64,000 bases of DNA from Corbicula japonica (GCA_038501625.1 JAZAYU010000177.1:1044803-1108802), one strand, 5' to 3'. Counted from the first letter of the stretch, positions 36,056 to 46,347 are shown. Notes: generated from the sequence alone by a model not told the origin. Made by a program: numbers and translations.

Positions 36056-36795
36056 TTGCTAATTTAACTCCAGGTACTCTGGTCTCGGTAAGGTCATTGA
36101 GTACCCACCCATTTGGCGTTGCAATGCTTTTAGTTTTTATGCTTTATATGCTTGTGTGCTTTTGCATACAACATTGTTGAGCTGATGGGTGGGATAGAGT
36201 TTTTTCACCAAGAAAACTTGTACAGGTTCTTCAATCTCCTTCGCAGAGTTGTCGTTCCTTACACTCACTTTACACCTCTGCGAAAGGCTCAATGTCAAGA
36301 TATTTATACCAAACTAAGAAGCTTCGTTGTATACAGTCATAATTATGAATTTGAAAGCTTGTGGTATAACAAATGACAGAAATCTTCACTATCTTTCATT
36401 AAAACCGAAGAAACCCAAGCTATGTTAAATGTAGTTAGTGAATTATTTTGTTGCGCCAAAGTAAACGTAGTTGAAAGTAGTCCCAGCCTATAACAGAGGT
36501 GAATGTATATGAGATTATAGTGTTAGAGAGTGCAGTTATGAGTCCATATTAGAACCTGTTCGTGCAAGGTTGGTGCACCCTAGAACCTGGTTTTACCCCC
36601 CAGTTGCAAATTGTTTTGCCACTGACCGTTCCAAGGCGGTAACCCATCGAGTTCTCGCTTTCGTTAATTGTTTGTGGCGTCTATTTTGAAACTCAGGATT
36701 ATCATAATACCATGCTCTCTTCTCTCTACTCTTTGGCTATGTTTGGAGGCTGTGTCTGCTGGATGTGGCCATTCCTGATATGCATATTTCACTTT
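36028..36795 (-). repeat. Family B reverse copy, interrupted at about 36215-36540
   Basis: The first part is 36028-36214 (CATCGTGTTCTTGCTAATTT to ACCAAGAAAACTTGTAC). The second is 36540-36795 (GAACCTGTTCGTGCAAGGTT through TTTTGCCACTGACCGTTCCA to TTCCTGATATGCATATTTCA). The roughly 325-bp insert has no feature I recognise. Confidence 0.65.
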
Positions 36796-37480
36796 TTTAA
36801 GTAAGTGAAACTACCGAAATCGTTTTCGACAGACTGAACAGCTATTTATAACTACTATCATACGTTACAAGTTATAATTATGAGATGCAAGAATACATTA
36901 TAAAATGAAAGAGATGATACGTTGTGTTATGATTTTACTCTATAATAAAGAAACCAAATTGAATGTGCTGTCCTAATCTTAAAAGAAATACTTCATTGAT
37001 TAACATAACAAAACAGATTGTAAACTGATATCTTGTGGTAAGTGGGATCATTAAGAAAATTTCACGTAGTTTGGCATTTTGAAGCTTTAAAGGTCAAGTG
37101 ACGATCAGATGACAACAAATATCGATCAGATCCTCAAGAATAACAACGCAGTCTAAAGTTGTGACAGAAACAACTTAGGATTAACATGCTTTGTTCTCCA
37201 TGAAACTGCGACACAATTGATGGAATTCCTTGCGCACCGACATGTAATGGAAAGATGACTTCTTCAAATGAATCTGAAACTTAACCGAACAATTTACTTT
37301 GACTAAGTATGTGATAGTTACAAATCCAATCATCTTTACTCACATTTATGTTATGTCTGTATTGGTATTTAATAGCAAAATATGTTCTTACACAAAGACT
37401 ATATAAAAGTAAAAAATAATCGTCGTAATCACCTATTTTAGTAAAGCGTTCACATGGAATACATGTAGCTGAAGCAACTT
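36796..37480. other. Stretch with no identified feature
   Basis: AT-rich, between family B and a tandem duplication. The promoter of the 37932-39497 micropeptide gene may be here; no core element was evident. Confidence 0.45.
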
Positions 37481-37490
37481 ATTTGAAGGC

Positions 37491-37720
37491 CAGTCCGTGG
37501 CATGAATCATTTACATCCCCATCTTTTATTCTGCGCCAATGCTGTCCGCTGGCGAGTAGTTTCTGGACTGGTGTCCGATAAATGCTGGGACACAGGTCCT
37601 ATAAATTAATTGGTATGTTTGGTTGACAAGTCCGTGGCATGTATTATTTAGTACCTCCACAGTATCCAATGTTATCCGCTGGCGAGTAGTGTTGGGACCG
37701 GTGTCCTATAAATAAATCGA
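37491..37720 (+). repeat. Two-copy tandem repeat, about 137 bp
   Basis: AGTCCGTGGCATG, then TGTCCGCTGGCGAGTAGT and GGTGTCC, recurs about 137 bp later as AGTCCGTGGCATG, TATCCGCTGGCGAGTAGTG and GGTGTCC, with moderate divergence. Confidence 0.7.
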
Positions 37721-37931
37721 TGAATCATACGACTTTTCGGATAATCGTCGCGTCTTTAATCACGATTAATTACAAAGCTGCTTGGATTTATCAATGAAAC
37801 CTTTGGTATTATTTATCAACAGTCTCCTTATTAGAAACAAGTGTATTACAATTAATTAAACAATCAGTTTTACAAAATTTTCTCATATACAGGAACAACA
37901 ACTCTGTTTACCGGTAGTACACATTATTATC

Positions 37932-37992
37932 ATGTCGCGGCATTTTTCTGTGACAACTCCTCAAGTATGTGATTATCAGCACATCACTAATG
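37932..37992 (+). CDS. Micropeptide coding exon a
   Basis: It reads MSRHFSVTTPQVCDYQHITN plus one base. The ATG context is weak. The exon as a whole begins at 37893 after AG; the 13 codons before ATG are also open, so the protein could be longer if a coding exon lies upstream. Confidence 0.5.
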
Positions 37993-39497
37993 GTGAGTAT
38001 CAGCCAATACTGGACATATTTTGGAAATAAGCTGCACGGCTATCGCCATTGTCCAACCTGGTAACGAACCGCGCCATCAGCTCCCTAAATCCTTCGTTAT
38101 CTAGAGCGTGTGTACCCAAGATTACGGTCAGGCCAACTTATAATAAGAATTATTATAAAGTGTAATTAGTATAATATGTAAACTTTTCAATGGTATTGCC
38201 TAATCCTTCTAAAGTTCGTGTTTATCTCGACAGATAGTGTTAAAACTGGCTGAGGCTGGAGAGCAGGTCCAATCTATAAATAACGGTCACGTGGTCATGT
38301 TTAAGTTACTGTGATGGAAATATTTTGTTCAAAATGTCTGAGCTTAAGGTAAGGCCTTCCTAATGAATACCTATATCCAGAAGAGTATCCAAGGGAGGTA
38401 ACTATAGTAGAATTAGAGTAGATTTCTGTCATGCAAGAGGACCAGGGTTCAAATTCCACTGGAAGCTATTTTTTTTTTTGTAAACCTAGAGCTTAAATAA
38501 TAGGCATATTTCTTTTTTTCCTGTGTAATTCTGTCATTGAATATAAAATTCTCATGATTTAAACTAAAATAAGCAAAATAATCAAGATTAAAGGGGTTTT
38601 CGCTATCAGAATAGTGTTTATTCAAGTCATCAATTTGAAAATTTCTAAAACTGGACTGTAAACTTCTCTGAAATTTTGTTTAAATTTTGTTTAAGGTATA
38701 TAGTTAATAAATGGTAAATTTTTGTATATTGCACCAATCAGGATTTTGCACAATTTTCATTAATTTAGTCTCGTGAAATATAAAAAATGCATTTTTAAAA
38801 ATTTATTTGGTCAAAAAATGTCATTTTAAGATAAATTCTGTATTTATATATTATATCTTAAATTGGTTTAGTAAAATATAACATATTTTGGATAAACTGT
38901 AAAAAATTAGGGTTGAATTTATCAATAACAAAAAATTTTGTCACCGATTAAAGAATTTGGATACTTTCACGTTTTTTCTCACTTTTTTAAATAAAAAAAG
39001 CTAAAAATCTCAAAAACTACACGGTGAAAATCATTAAAATTTTGCATACAAGTCAGTGGTATGAAGCAGTTGATGAAAATATAATCAGATGTTGGATTCT
39101 TAATAGTGCCAGTTAGGCAGGCCTTACCTTAAATCGACACTGATTTCCAAAGTATCGTTTATGTTGTTATCGATGCATTTTGATGTTCTTACAAAGCAGT
39201 CAAATGCATGCATCGGACACATAAACTTATTAAAACTGCCATTGTACCACGTGTATCATCGCATCCTTGATGTCATTCTTTCCACGAATCTTGTTAATTA
39301 CAGAGATAATCTTTTTTGGTTACTTTCCACTATTTTGGCGAGTGCTAACTAACTCAATTTTAGACATAGAAAGTGACATCTATTCAGAAGATGTCTATCA
39401 ATTAAGACGTATCGGACAATATAACTTGATAGAATTCTTCATGATATTTGTAATGCTGGCGGCGGTCGCTTTGTACATTTCACTGCCTTTGATGTAG
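37932..39497 (+). CDS. Candidate 64-residue micropeptide with C-terminal transmembrane helix, two coding exons
   Basis: Exon 37893-37992 has an acceptor (CATATACAG) and a GTGAGT donor at 37993; it is open throughout, with ATG at 37932. Exon 39364-39497 has an acceptor (TCAATTTTAG) and ends in TAG. One base from the first exon plus AC from the second gives Asp, so the phase fits. Residues 1-40 are polar, with an acidic patch (DIESDIYSED) then RRIGQYN; residues 41-64 are a hydrophobic helix (FFMIFVMLAAVALYI) ending SLPLM. The layout, a short cytosolic segment and a tail anchor, resembles SERCA-regulating micropeptides such as phospholamban, but I see no clear homology. More 5' exons may exist, because the frame stays open up to the acceptor. 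AATAAA lies at 39977. A TTAA-flanked transposon sits in its intron. Confidence 0.5.
38344..39132. mobile_element. TTAA-flanked DNA element with 16-bp terminal inverted repeats
   Basis: TTAA at 38344-38347 and 39129-39132 flank GGTAAGGCCTTCCTAA on the left and TTAGGCAGGCCTTACC on the right. The body is about 780 bp, very AT-rich and non-coding. A B-box-like GGGTTCAAATTCC followed by a T-run sits near 38451-38480. TTAA target use is the mark of piggyBac-type elements, but the classification is tentative. It is inserted in the intron of the micropeptide model. Confidence 0.75.
39364..39497 (+). CDS. Micropeptide coding exon b (transmembrane exon)
   Basis: The acceptor AG is at 39362-39363. After the split Asp codon it reads IESDIYSEDVYQLRRIGQYN, then a hydrophobic stretch of about 20 residues to LPLM and TAG. 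A basic RR before the helix favours an N-in orientation, which is an inference. The open frame continues upstream of the acceptor, but a shared frame there has no support. Confidence 0.5.
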
Positions 39498-39629
39498 ACT
39501 GCTGTATATTTCTTTATTAATTAACTATCTCATATTGGCCCAGCAATTCTCATATTGGCCCAGCAATTCCCGTATTGACCCAGTTTAGTCTTCATGTGAG
39601 TTTGATGGTTTCAGTCTGTTAATTCATAA

Positions 39630-39779
39630 AATTGTTATTAATCAATCAAGTGAATTCATAATGGCCATGTTATTGGGCCTCGGCAGTCACAAGAGCCCTC
39701 GTCCTTCGGCCTCTGGCTATTATGAATACCCTCGGCCCAATAACAAGGCCAATATGAATTCACTTGAATAATAACATTA
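39630..39779. mobile_element. Foldback element (family F), complete copy
   Basis: The arms TCAAGTGAATTCATAATGGC, CATGTTATTGGGCC and GGCCCAATAACAAGGCCAAT, ATGAATTCACTTGA are inverted. The centre has a smaller GAGCCCTCG/CGGCCTC hairpin. It falls in the presumed 3' UTR of the micropeptide gene. Confidence 0.8.
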
Positions 39780-39976
39780 TAATATTATCTTTCTAATTTA
39801 TTAAATTATTTTCAATATCCATGAAATGCATATATCCGCATTGATTCGCTTTCGTGTTTAACATCACTTTCAATAATATCACAAACCGTTTTCGCCGTTA
39901 CACAGGTAATGTTTATCCCTTATGCTAAGATGCAAGGTCATTTTCAGTTTGTTAATGTGCTCCATTTAGCAATATA

Positions 39977-39982
39977 AATAAA
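39977..39982 (+). terminator. Polyadenylation hexamer for the micropeptide gene
   Basis: AATAAA about 480 nt after the TAG at 39497, on the right strand. Function is not shown. Confidence 0.3.
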
Positions 39983-41338
39983 CGGTTATTTCAAAAAGGT
40001 GGGCCTGAATTTGGACAATATTAAGGGTCCACTACAATCCTCTGAACGTGAAAGGATGAGTGAGGTGGACCCTTAACTTAAACATTAATAATAAACTGGA
40101 TTTGAATGAGTTTCTGTCTGTATTTAATTTATCTGGTCCTCAAATTGTTATTTTCAAAATGTATAACTAAGGAGCATTCAACAGGCTTTACAATAGATAA
40201 GTGTTTGTCTTAAAACCAACAATTGGAAAAAGTTAAATCTTGGAAAGAAAACTTGGTTACTCCTTTTTCATTTCCCGCCACTTTCTCCTGGTCCTTATAT
40301 CATGATAATAGCAAGAATATGCACAGTATCAAATTCTGAGTAAATGTTGGTTATTATTTGGAATACTTGAATACTAAGATGAAACAAAATCTAGAAATAC
40401 TTAGTTTTGCTGAGATTAGTAGAATCAATGTTTGAGTTCAAATTTCAGATTTTTGAAAACATTTTTAAGAAATGTTTAGTCAAAATATAGAGATAAAACA
40501 TTTTTAACATTGCATTTACAACAAGAAATATTATTTAAGCTAAATAAGCCGGGTATCTTCAGAATATTTCAGAGTTCACTAACCAAAATTATATTTTCCA
40601 CTAAAATGCGAAAATTAAATAGTGGCAATAATGCAGTGAAAATAAATTCAAAAGATTAACAAAATAATAAGTTATGTGTGATGATCAAAATTTCGACCAC
40701 CTCGTGATTAATTTAGAAAGCATCAATTTCCATGCGCGTAGACAAATATGAATAACATGTGTGTTGTGATGGTAAAAAGATTTTTGTTTTAGTGACTTTT
40801 TTGCTTTAATAAAACAAGTCATTTGCAATGTGTTTTATTCAACAATAACAAAAACAAAACAGCATATTACATACAAATAAGAATAATTAAAAAGAGACAA
40901 AAATAACATTTTTTTCTTCGTTTTGGAAAGTTACACAAACATGGTTCATCAGATCGATTCCATTACTACAGATAAAGATTTTGAAAATAAGAAGAGTAGA
41001 TCAACAAAACACACTAAGTTCACACAGAAACAATATTCTAGGTTAGTATGTTTAGTTATTTTTCAACTGAATCCCATATTGAAGTGAACACTGAAGCAAA
41101 GAATATAAAACCGAAACTGTGAATGTTGAAATATTGTCTCAACAAAACAATATTTAAATTAAAATGACATCATATATTTAAAATTCAACAACAGAGATTG
41201 TGTTATAAATTAACACTTGTCGCATGGTTAATAAAATAATTATATCCTGTTATTTTAAACTTATTGTCATCGATACCATTATATTCATGTTAACAACACC
41301 ACATTAATAAAACTGCAAACATCCTATTGTCGTGAAGT
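39983..41338. other. Convergent intergenic region and 3' UTR of the coiled-coil gene
   Basis: AT-rich, with no coding frame. TTTTATT near 40832 is AATAAAA on the minus strand, a plausible polyadenylation signal for the coiled-coil gene. The plus-strand gene to the left ends facing it. Confidence 0.4.
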
Positions 41339-41365
41339 TTACCGAACCGGCTCTGACTTGTTCAC
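41339..41365 (-). CDS. Coiled-coil gene exon 5 (stop codon)
   Basis: The acceptor CTTTTCCAG abuts 41365. VNKSEPVR is then followed by TAA. It joins in phase 0 to exon 4. It is short, so the identification depends on the good acceptor and matching phase. Confidence 0.6.
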   Translation of the reverse strand: MNKSEPVR

Positions 41366-44300
41366 CTGGAAAAGATTAATATGTTTTAAAGACAATAACC
41401 TAATATAACAAAAGTCTATAAAACATAAATGAACAATTTAAATAAATTAACTTTATTTAATACCTATAATTTCGGACGATAAAAGGCATTCCTATGGATA
41501 ATGATTGTGATTCGTGATTCGCTTGAAGCTGTAGATATCATCAATACGGCACAAGCGCTAATTCACGTTATCTAAATGAATTGTTGAATAAATACTGGTA
41601 AGATGTCTTTTGTATGAACAACTGGGAATCAGAATTTTCTCTGGAGCGTTTAGGATCGCAATCATATTGGACATAAGAAATGGAAACAGTGTAAAACTGA
41701 AAAAATAGACTCCAAACTGTATCATTTTGAGAGTTAAACAAGATGAAATGTATCAAGTAATGCCCAAAATTATAAAACTGAGATAAGAGTCCAGTCTCCG
41801 ATCAAACGCAGCTGAGAAGTCTCCAATACTAAAATACATCTGTAAGGGCAGGTCTGTTACCCCTGACGAAAAATTAATCGGATATTCAAGTCATCTTTCT
41901 GTTGCTTCGTCTCGCCAAATGTTTGTTAATAAATTAAGTAAGATCTTTCTAGCTTGCTAAACATAATAGAAGATATTGTGTAGCAGCGTTCAAAGTAGAT
42001 ATATGTTTCATACCTCCAGAAAAATCAGTACGCAACCTGAATTCCACACAACGCAGAAATAATTAATAAATATTATTCAACATTCAATAAAACCGAACAA
42101 ATGCCTATGTATGGAAACGTGTTTGGTGAATGCAAAGAGACAATGGAGAGAAAACAGAGGTGAAATGACGATACATACTGAGGCAAGCGTGATGTTGTGA
42201 GATCGCATTGGTTCAAGACTGAATGCCCTTCTTTGCATTGTCCTCTGGTGTCGCCAGATACGACCATATGAGGATGCAAACATTTTGTCTTCTTTTTTCT
42301 AAAGTAAATGTAGAAAAGTTAGATTTTTGTATTGCTTCGTTCAGAACTTTAAATGATCATAATCATGCACGCAACTTGCTCAACTTAGTGCTTTCTAGTA
42401 GAAAAAAATCTAAGAATACGGCGAACTGAAAAGCCATCAAATGTTCTTAACATGGAGTGATCAATGATAATTGTAAGATAAATCCGTAGACCAAGTTAAA
42501 ATGAAACAAAGTAAATGAAAAAAATGAATAACTATTTTGTTTTTACTCCATAACAAAGAAACCAATGTGCTCTCCTCATCGTGAAAGAAAGACTGCATTT
42601 TGTTGTAAAACAAAAAAGATAGAGCACTGATAGCTCATAGAACATGGGAACATCAAGACAATCCAGCGCAGTTTGGCATTTTTACACTGAAGCTGTAGAG
42701 GTCAACAAAAATCGACTTCATCATGACGAAAGTCCACAACATGCATCTTTTACCTTCCTGCCAATATCTCTATATGTCTATGCCAATTTGAGTATTCACT
42801 ACTAAACATGTTTTAAAAATCACCTGTAACTAGGTATCAGACTGGTGTCGTGAGGAACGCTATCATAAACATGGTTACCAACAGCGCCACTGACTCCCTA
42901 ATCCTAAGTTAAAATTCAACAACCAAGCGTGTATACCCCAAACTAGAGTCACATGATCGACGTAAGTTGGCGCATAGAACACTGGGATATGAACTTTTTC
43001 CTTAGGGCGGAGTTACTACCCTGCTGGTTTGCATTTTGGCACTGGGCGTTAATCAGACGACACGTTAATGTCGTAAACTATCGTATACACACCGGTCACG
43101 AGAGCATTGCGAACTAATTATTCTTATGCATTCTAAAATTAGCTCGGATGATTTCTGTGCCCAAGGTTATAAAACTGAGCATGGAAACCAGTCTCAAATC
43201 TCAAGCATCTGATTGGCTGAAATGGCGACCAGTCGCCATTTCAGCCAATCAGATCCTTGAGATTAGAGACTGGTTTCTAATCTCTGCTTTATAACCATGG
43301 GGCCTGATCTTCTGGTTTCCAGTCCCAGTGAGTATTCTTGAGATAGAAAGAAACTAAAGTCACAGTAGGTCATTTTTTATACCAAATGTAAATAAATAGT
43401 TGCTTACTTTTTCTTCCTGCCGCTCCAACGATTTAAGCAACTCGTTTGATCTTTTGTTAATTCGTGCACGTTGTTGCTTTAACTTCTGTGTCATCTCTGA
43501 CACATATCGTTCATAATACTCAATCTTTTCTTTCGCCACGCTCTCTATCCGATTCCAAGTAGCCTAAAATATATAATACATGTATATCTTCAGTCTGCGG
43601 ACTACAATACGGTTTACTGTCGAGAACTATAGAATTATTTTATTTTAACAAAAGAAACAGCATCAACAATCAAGATACTGATTGAAACATAATGGAAACA
43701 TTTTGACATCGCGGGTTCCTAGTCCGCGAGCCGACGATTATCATGTAATCTTGCATTAAAGCCGATTATTTCATAATGTCCTGTCTGAACTTGTCGCACT
43801 TTTAAGTTCTGTGAGTTCTTCCGCGTACGATTATTTAGAAAGCGTCGTTTTTAGACTTTATTCAGTCTATGGAAAAACAATGGATACATGCCTCGTTCTT
43901 ACGTCTCATATTCTCCGCAAAAGTCAGCTGTGTCTTCTCTCGTTTCACATGTTTGAAGCCATCTTCTCTAGTTGTCTAAAATAATACACAATATACTGTA
44001 TATTTCATGTTAATATTCATATTATGCCACTATTTCATGTTTGTATTCACATTATGCCACTATTTCATGTTTGTATTCACATTATGCCACTATTTCATGT
44101 TTGTATTCATATTATGCCACTAGTTCATGTTTGTATTCACATTATGCCACTATTTCATGTTTGTATTCATATTAAGCCACTATTTCATGTTTGTACTCGT
44201 ATTATGACACTATATCATAGCCATGATTGGACTAGTTAATGAATTTTTTTTCGGAACAGACTAATATATTCAGATTACACAACACTAGGCTGTTATTTCG

Positions 44301-46347
44301 GATTTGATTTTGCCACGATCTTACCAGTCATGACGGACAAGCAAATTTACGAAAATATATGTTGTGCTGTATCTTATAATAAATAGGATATGCTGCGCTT
44401 TCTGTATTTGGTCTAAGGGAAATAACACAGTATTAACAATCTCTAAAATATAAATGGTGTTGTCTCAAATTACTTAGAGCACCTCGCTGAATTAACAAAT
44501 TAACATTCTGTTCCGAGCATCGCGCTGAACTGACAATGTAACATTCTATTCCGAGCATCACGCTGAATTGACAATGTTACCTTCTGTTCCGAGCACCGCG
44601 CTGAATTGACGTTACCTTCTGTTCCGAACACTGCGTTGAATTGACAATGTTACCTTCTGTTCCGAGCACCGCGCTGAATTGACAATGTTACCTTCTGTTC
44701 CGAGCACCGCGCTGAATTGACGTTACCTTCTGTTCCGAACACTGCGCTGAATTGACAACGTTAACTTCTGTTCCGAACACTGTGCTGAATTGACAACGTT
44801 ACCTTCTGTTCCGAGCACCGCGCTGAATTGACAACGTTACCTTCTGTTCCGAGCACCGCGCTGAATTGACGGTACCTTCTGTTCCGAACACTGCGCTGAA
44901 TTGACGCTACCTTCTGTTCCGAGCACCGCGCTGAATTGACAACGTTACCTTCTGTTCCGAGCACCGCGCTGAATTGACGTTACCTTCTGTTCCGAACACT
45001 GCGCTGAATTGACAACGTTTACTTCTGTTCCGAACACTGCGCTGAATTGACAACGTTACCTTCTGTTCCGAGCACCGCGCTGAATTGAAAACGTTACCTT
45101 CTGTTCCGAGCACCGCGCTGAATTGACAACGTTACCTTCTGTTCCGAGCACTGCGCAGAATTGACAACGTTACCTCCTGTTCCGAGCACCGCGCTGAATC
45201 GACAACGTTACCTTCTGTTCCGAACACTGCGCTGAATTGACAACGTTACCTTATGTTCCGAACACTGCGCTGAAATGACAACGTTACCTTCTGTTCGGAG
45301 CACCGCGCTGAATTGACAACGTTACCTTCTGTTCCGAGCACCGCGCTGAATTGACAACGTTACCTTCTGTTCCGATCACTGCGCTGAATTGACAATGTTA
45401 CCTTCAGTTCCTAGCACTGAATTAACAAGAATACATGTCTGTTTCCAAGCATCGCAGTTGATTTAAAAGGGTACCTGTCTGTTTCGAGTACCGCGCTTGG
45501 TTTTGTGGATGGCATTTGGTCCGAGGTGTGAAAGCAGACTTGGAAAGCTGGAGCTGTGATAATCTTTGGGGCTCAGTTCGTTGTACACAAACTCGCGGGT
45601 GAAGTTGGAGAGATCTGACTGTTCTGGTGTAGCAGGACCCGCCTCGTTCTCCATCATGTTGAATAAGGTATTGGTAGGTTTACCCACTGACCTCTGAGAA
45701 GGACTGGGGGTATCTGCGTCTTGTTCATCATCGGTAACCTCCCTTGTTCTCTGTAATTATGTAACGATTGGGTGACACAAAAAAATACGACCGCAGTAAA
45801 TTACGATCTTCTACCCAACTATAGGCATTCATAGAAAGTCATATATACACATCCCTAACTAATGGATTACCCTTACTCTATTCATTAAAATGTAAGCCTA
45901 CAGACGTAATGAACACGAAGTAACATGTTCCGGGATCTATGATCTGGGCTGAAGGTTATAAAACTGAGAATGGAAACCAGTCTCAAATCTCAAGCATCTG
46001 ATTGGCTGAAATGGCGACCAGTCGCCATTTCAGCCAATCAGAAGCTTGAGATTTGAGACTGGTTTCCATTCTCAGTTTATAACCTTGGGAACTTTTGTTT
46101 TGTGCTGACTGGTCAATGCCTGTTTAGAATTTTGAAAATGTCACGCGGAAGGCTTCACCATCGTGCGCGAAGACAGACCTACTGCTATCTGAAGCATTTT
46201 ATGGCTTTTAAATGTCATTTTCATATTATAACACAAAAAGTCTAAGTAGAGAACCATTAATAAATCTCGAGAAAAACTTCAGTTATAAATAACAGTTAAT
46301 TTCCGAGATAATTTTTTCAAATCAACAATTACCTCTTCATCCGACAT
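41339..46347 (-). CDS. Unrecognised 185-residue coiled-coil protein, five exons, complete
   Basis: Reading the minus strand, the exons are 46347-46333 (MSDEE), 45750-45475, 43975-43892, 43563-43408 and 41365-41339 (VNKSEPVR, stop). All junctions are phase 0. Residues 1-97 are acidic and then Ser/Pro-rich (DTPSPSQRSVGKP, NFTREFVYNELSPKDYH), with a basic end (KRGTRNR). Residues 98-180 are highly charged and heptad-like (EKIEYYERYVSEMTQKLKQQ), suggesting a coiled coil. There is no signal peptide or TM segment, so a cytosolic or nuclear protein is likely. I do not recognise the family. The 3' UTR may run to an AATAAA complement near 40833. Its second intron holds two tandem arrays, and the donor after the third exon is GC. 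Confidence 0.75.
41366..43159. other. Last intron of the coiled-coil gene
   Basis: It holds a degraded family C piece at 41759-41800. Several short open frames on both strands (for example 42073-42429) have no support. Nothing else was recognised. Confidence 0.5.
43160..43302. mobile_element. Foldback MITE (family C), copy 3
   Basis: GCCCAAGGTTATAAAACTGA through GGCGACCAGTCGCC to GCTTTATAACCATGG, with a few arm mismatches (CAGATCCTTGAGATTAGAG). It lies about 105 bp from coiled-coil exon 4. Confidence 0.88.
43408..43563 (-). CDS. Coiled-coil gene exon 4
   Basis: The acceptor ATTTTAG abuts 43563 and the donor GTAAGC follows 43408. Its 52 codons form a strongly helical, charged segment (WNRIESVAKEKIEYYERYVS, then KQQRARINKRSNELLKSLER) with hydrophobic residues at heptad-like spacing. 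Confidence 0.78.
43892..43975 (-). CDS. Coiled-coil gene exon 3, with GC donor
   Basis: The acceptor ATTTTAG abuts 43975. It has 28 codons, reading TTREDGFKHVKREKTQLTFA and on to RRKNE. The donor is GCATGT at 43891; the GT two bases further on would shift frame and hit a stop in the next exon, so a GC-AG intron is the best model. Confidence 0.68.
44010..44215 (+). repeat. 30-bp tandem repeat, six to seven copies
   Basis: Unit ATTATGCCACTATTTCATGT, TTGTATTCAC. Because 30 is a multiple of three, it makes a periodic open frame (MPLFHVCIHI repeated), which is an artefact of the repeat inside an intron. Confidence 0.95.
44490..45420 (-). repeat. 38-bp tandem array homologous to the adjoining exon end and splice donor
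   Basis: Minus-strand unit TTCAGCGCGGTGCTCGGAAC, AGAAGGTAACGTTGTCAA (38 bp, some units shorter by about 5-6 bp), about 24 copies. The 3' end of coiled-coil exon 2 reads AAGCGCGGTACTCGAAACAG, ACAG then GTACCC, matching AGCGCGGTGCTCGGAACAGA plus AGGTAACG. A more diverged copy lies between the array and the exon (45430-45460). Short minus-strand frames over it are repeat artefacts. Confidence 0.92.
45475..45750 (-). CDS. Coiled-coil gene exon 2
   Basis: The acceptor ATTACAG abuts 45750 and the donor GTACCC follows 45475. It has 92 codons, with dense DE, SP and polar composition, no stop, and clear non-repeat coding character. Its last 24 nt resemble the unit of the 38-bp tandem array that begins directly beyond the donor. 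Confidence 0.75.
45949..46088. mobile_element. Foldback MITE (family C), copy 4
   Basis: GAAGGTTATAAAACTGAGAA through GGCGACCAGTCGCC to TTCTCAGTTTATAACCTTGG. It lies in the first intron of the coiled-coil gene. Confidence 0.88.
46333..46347 (-). CDS. Coiled-coil gene exon 1 (start codon)
   Basis: ATG TCG GAT GAA GAG followed by the donor GTAATT. A five-codon first exon whose acidic start continues naturally into exon 2 (RTREVTDDEQD). The ATG choice rests on the in-frame join; the short length lowers certainty. Confidence 0.6.

Noticed and set aside
38335..38349. ATG TCT GAG CTT AAG with a GTAAGG donor as a first coding exon
   Set aside because: The donor is formed by the TTAA-flanked transposon end, and the phase does not fit the exon at 39364. 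The exon at 37893-37992 fits in phase.
38430..38485. Possible tRNA-like gene or SINE head (GGGTTCAAATTCC and a T-run)
   Set aside because: A B-box-like stretch and a T-run are present, but no clear A box or cloverleaf could be drawn. It is treated as part of the TTAA element.
39161..39352. 63-residue open frame overlapping the acceptor region
   Set aside because: It has no splice support and a different frame from the transmembrane exon. It lies in the intron of the micropeptide model.
44024..44239. Open frame with MPLFHVCIHI repeats
   Set aside because: The 30-bp repeat is divisible by three, so a periodic frame is automatic. It lies on the opposite strand within an intron of the coiled-coil gene.
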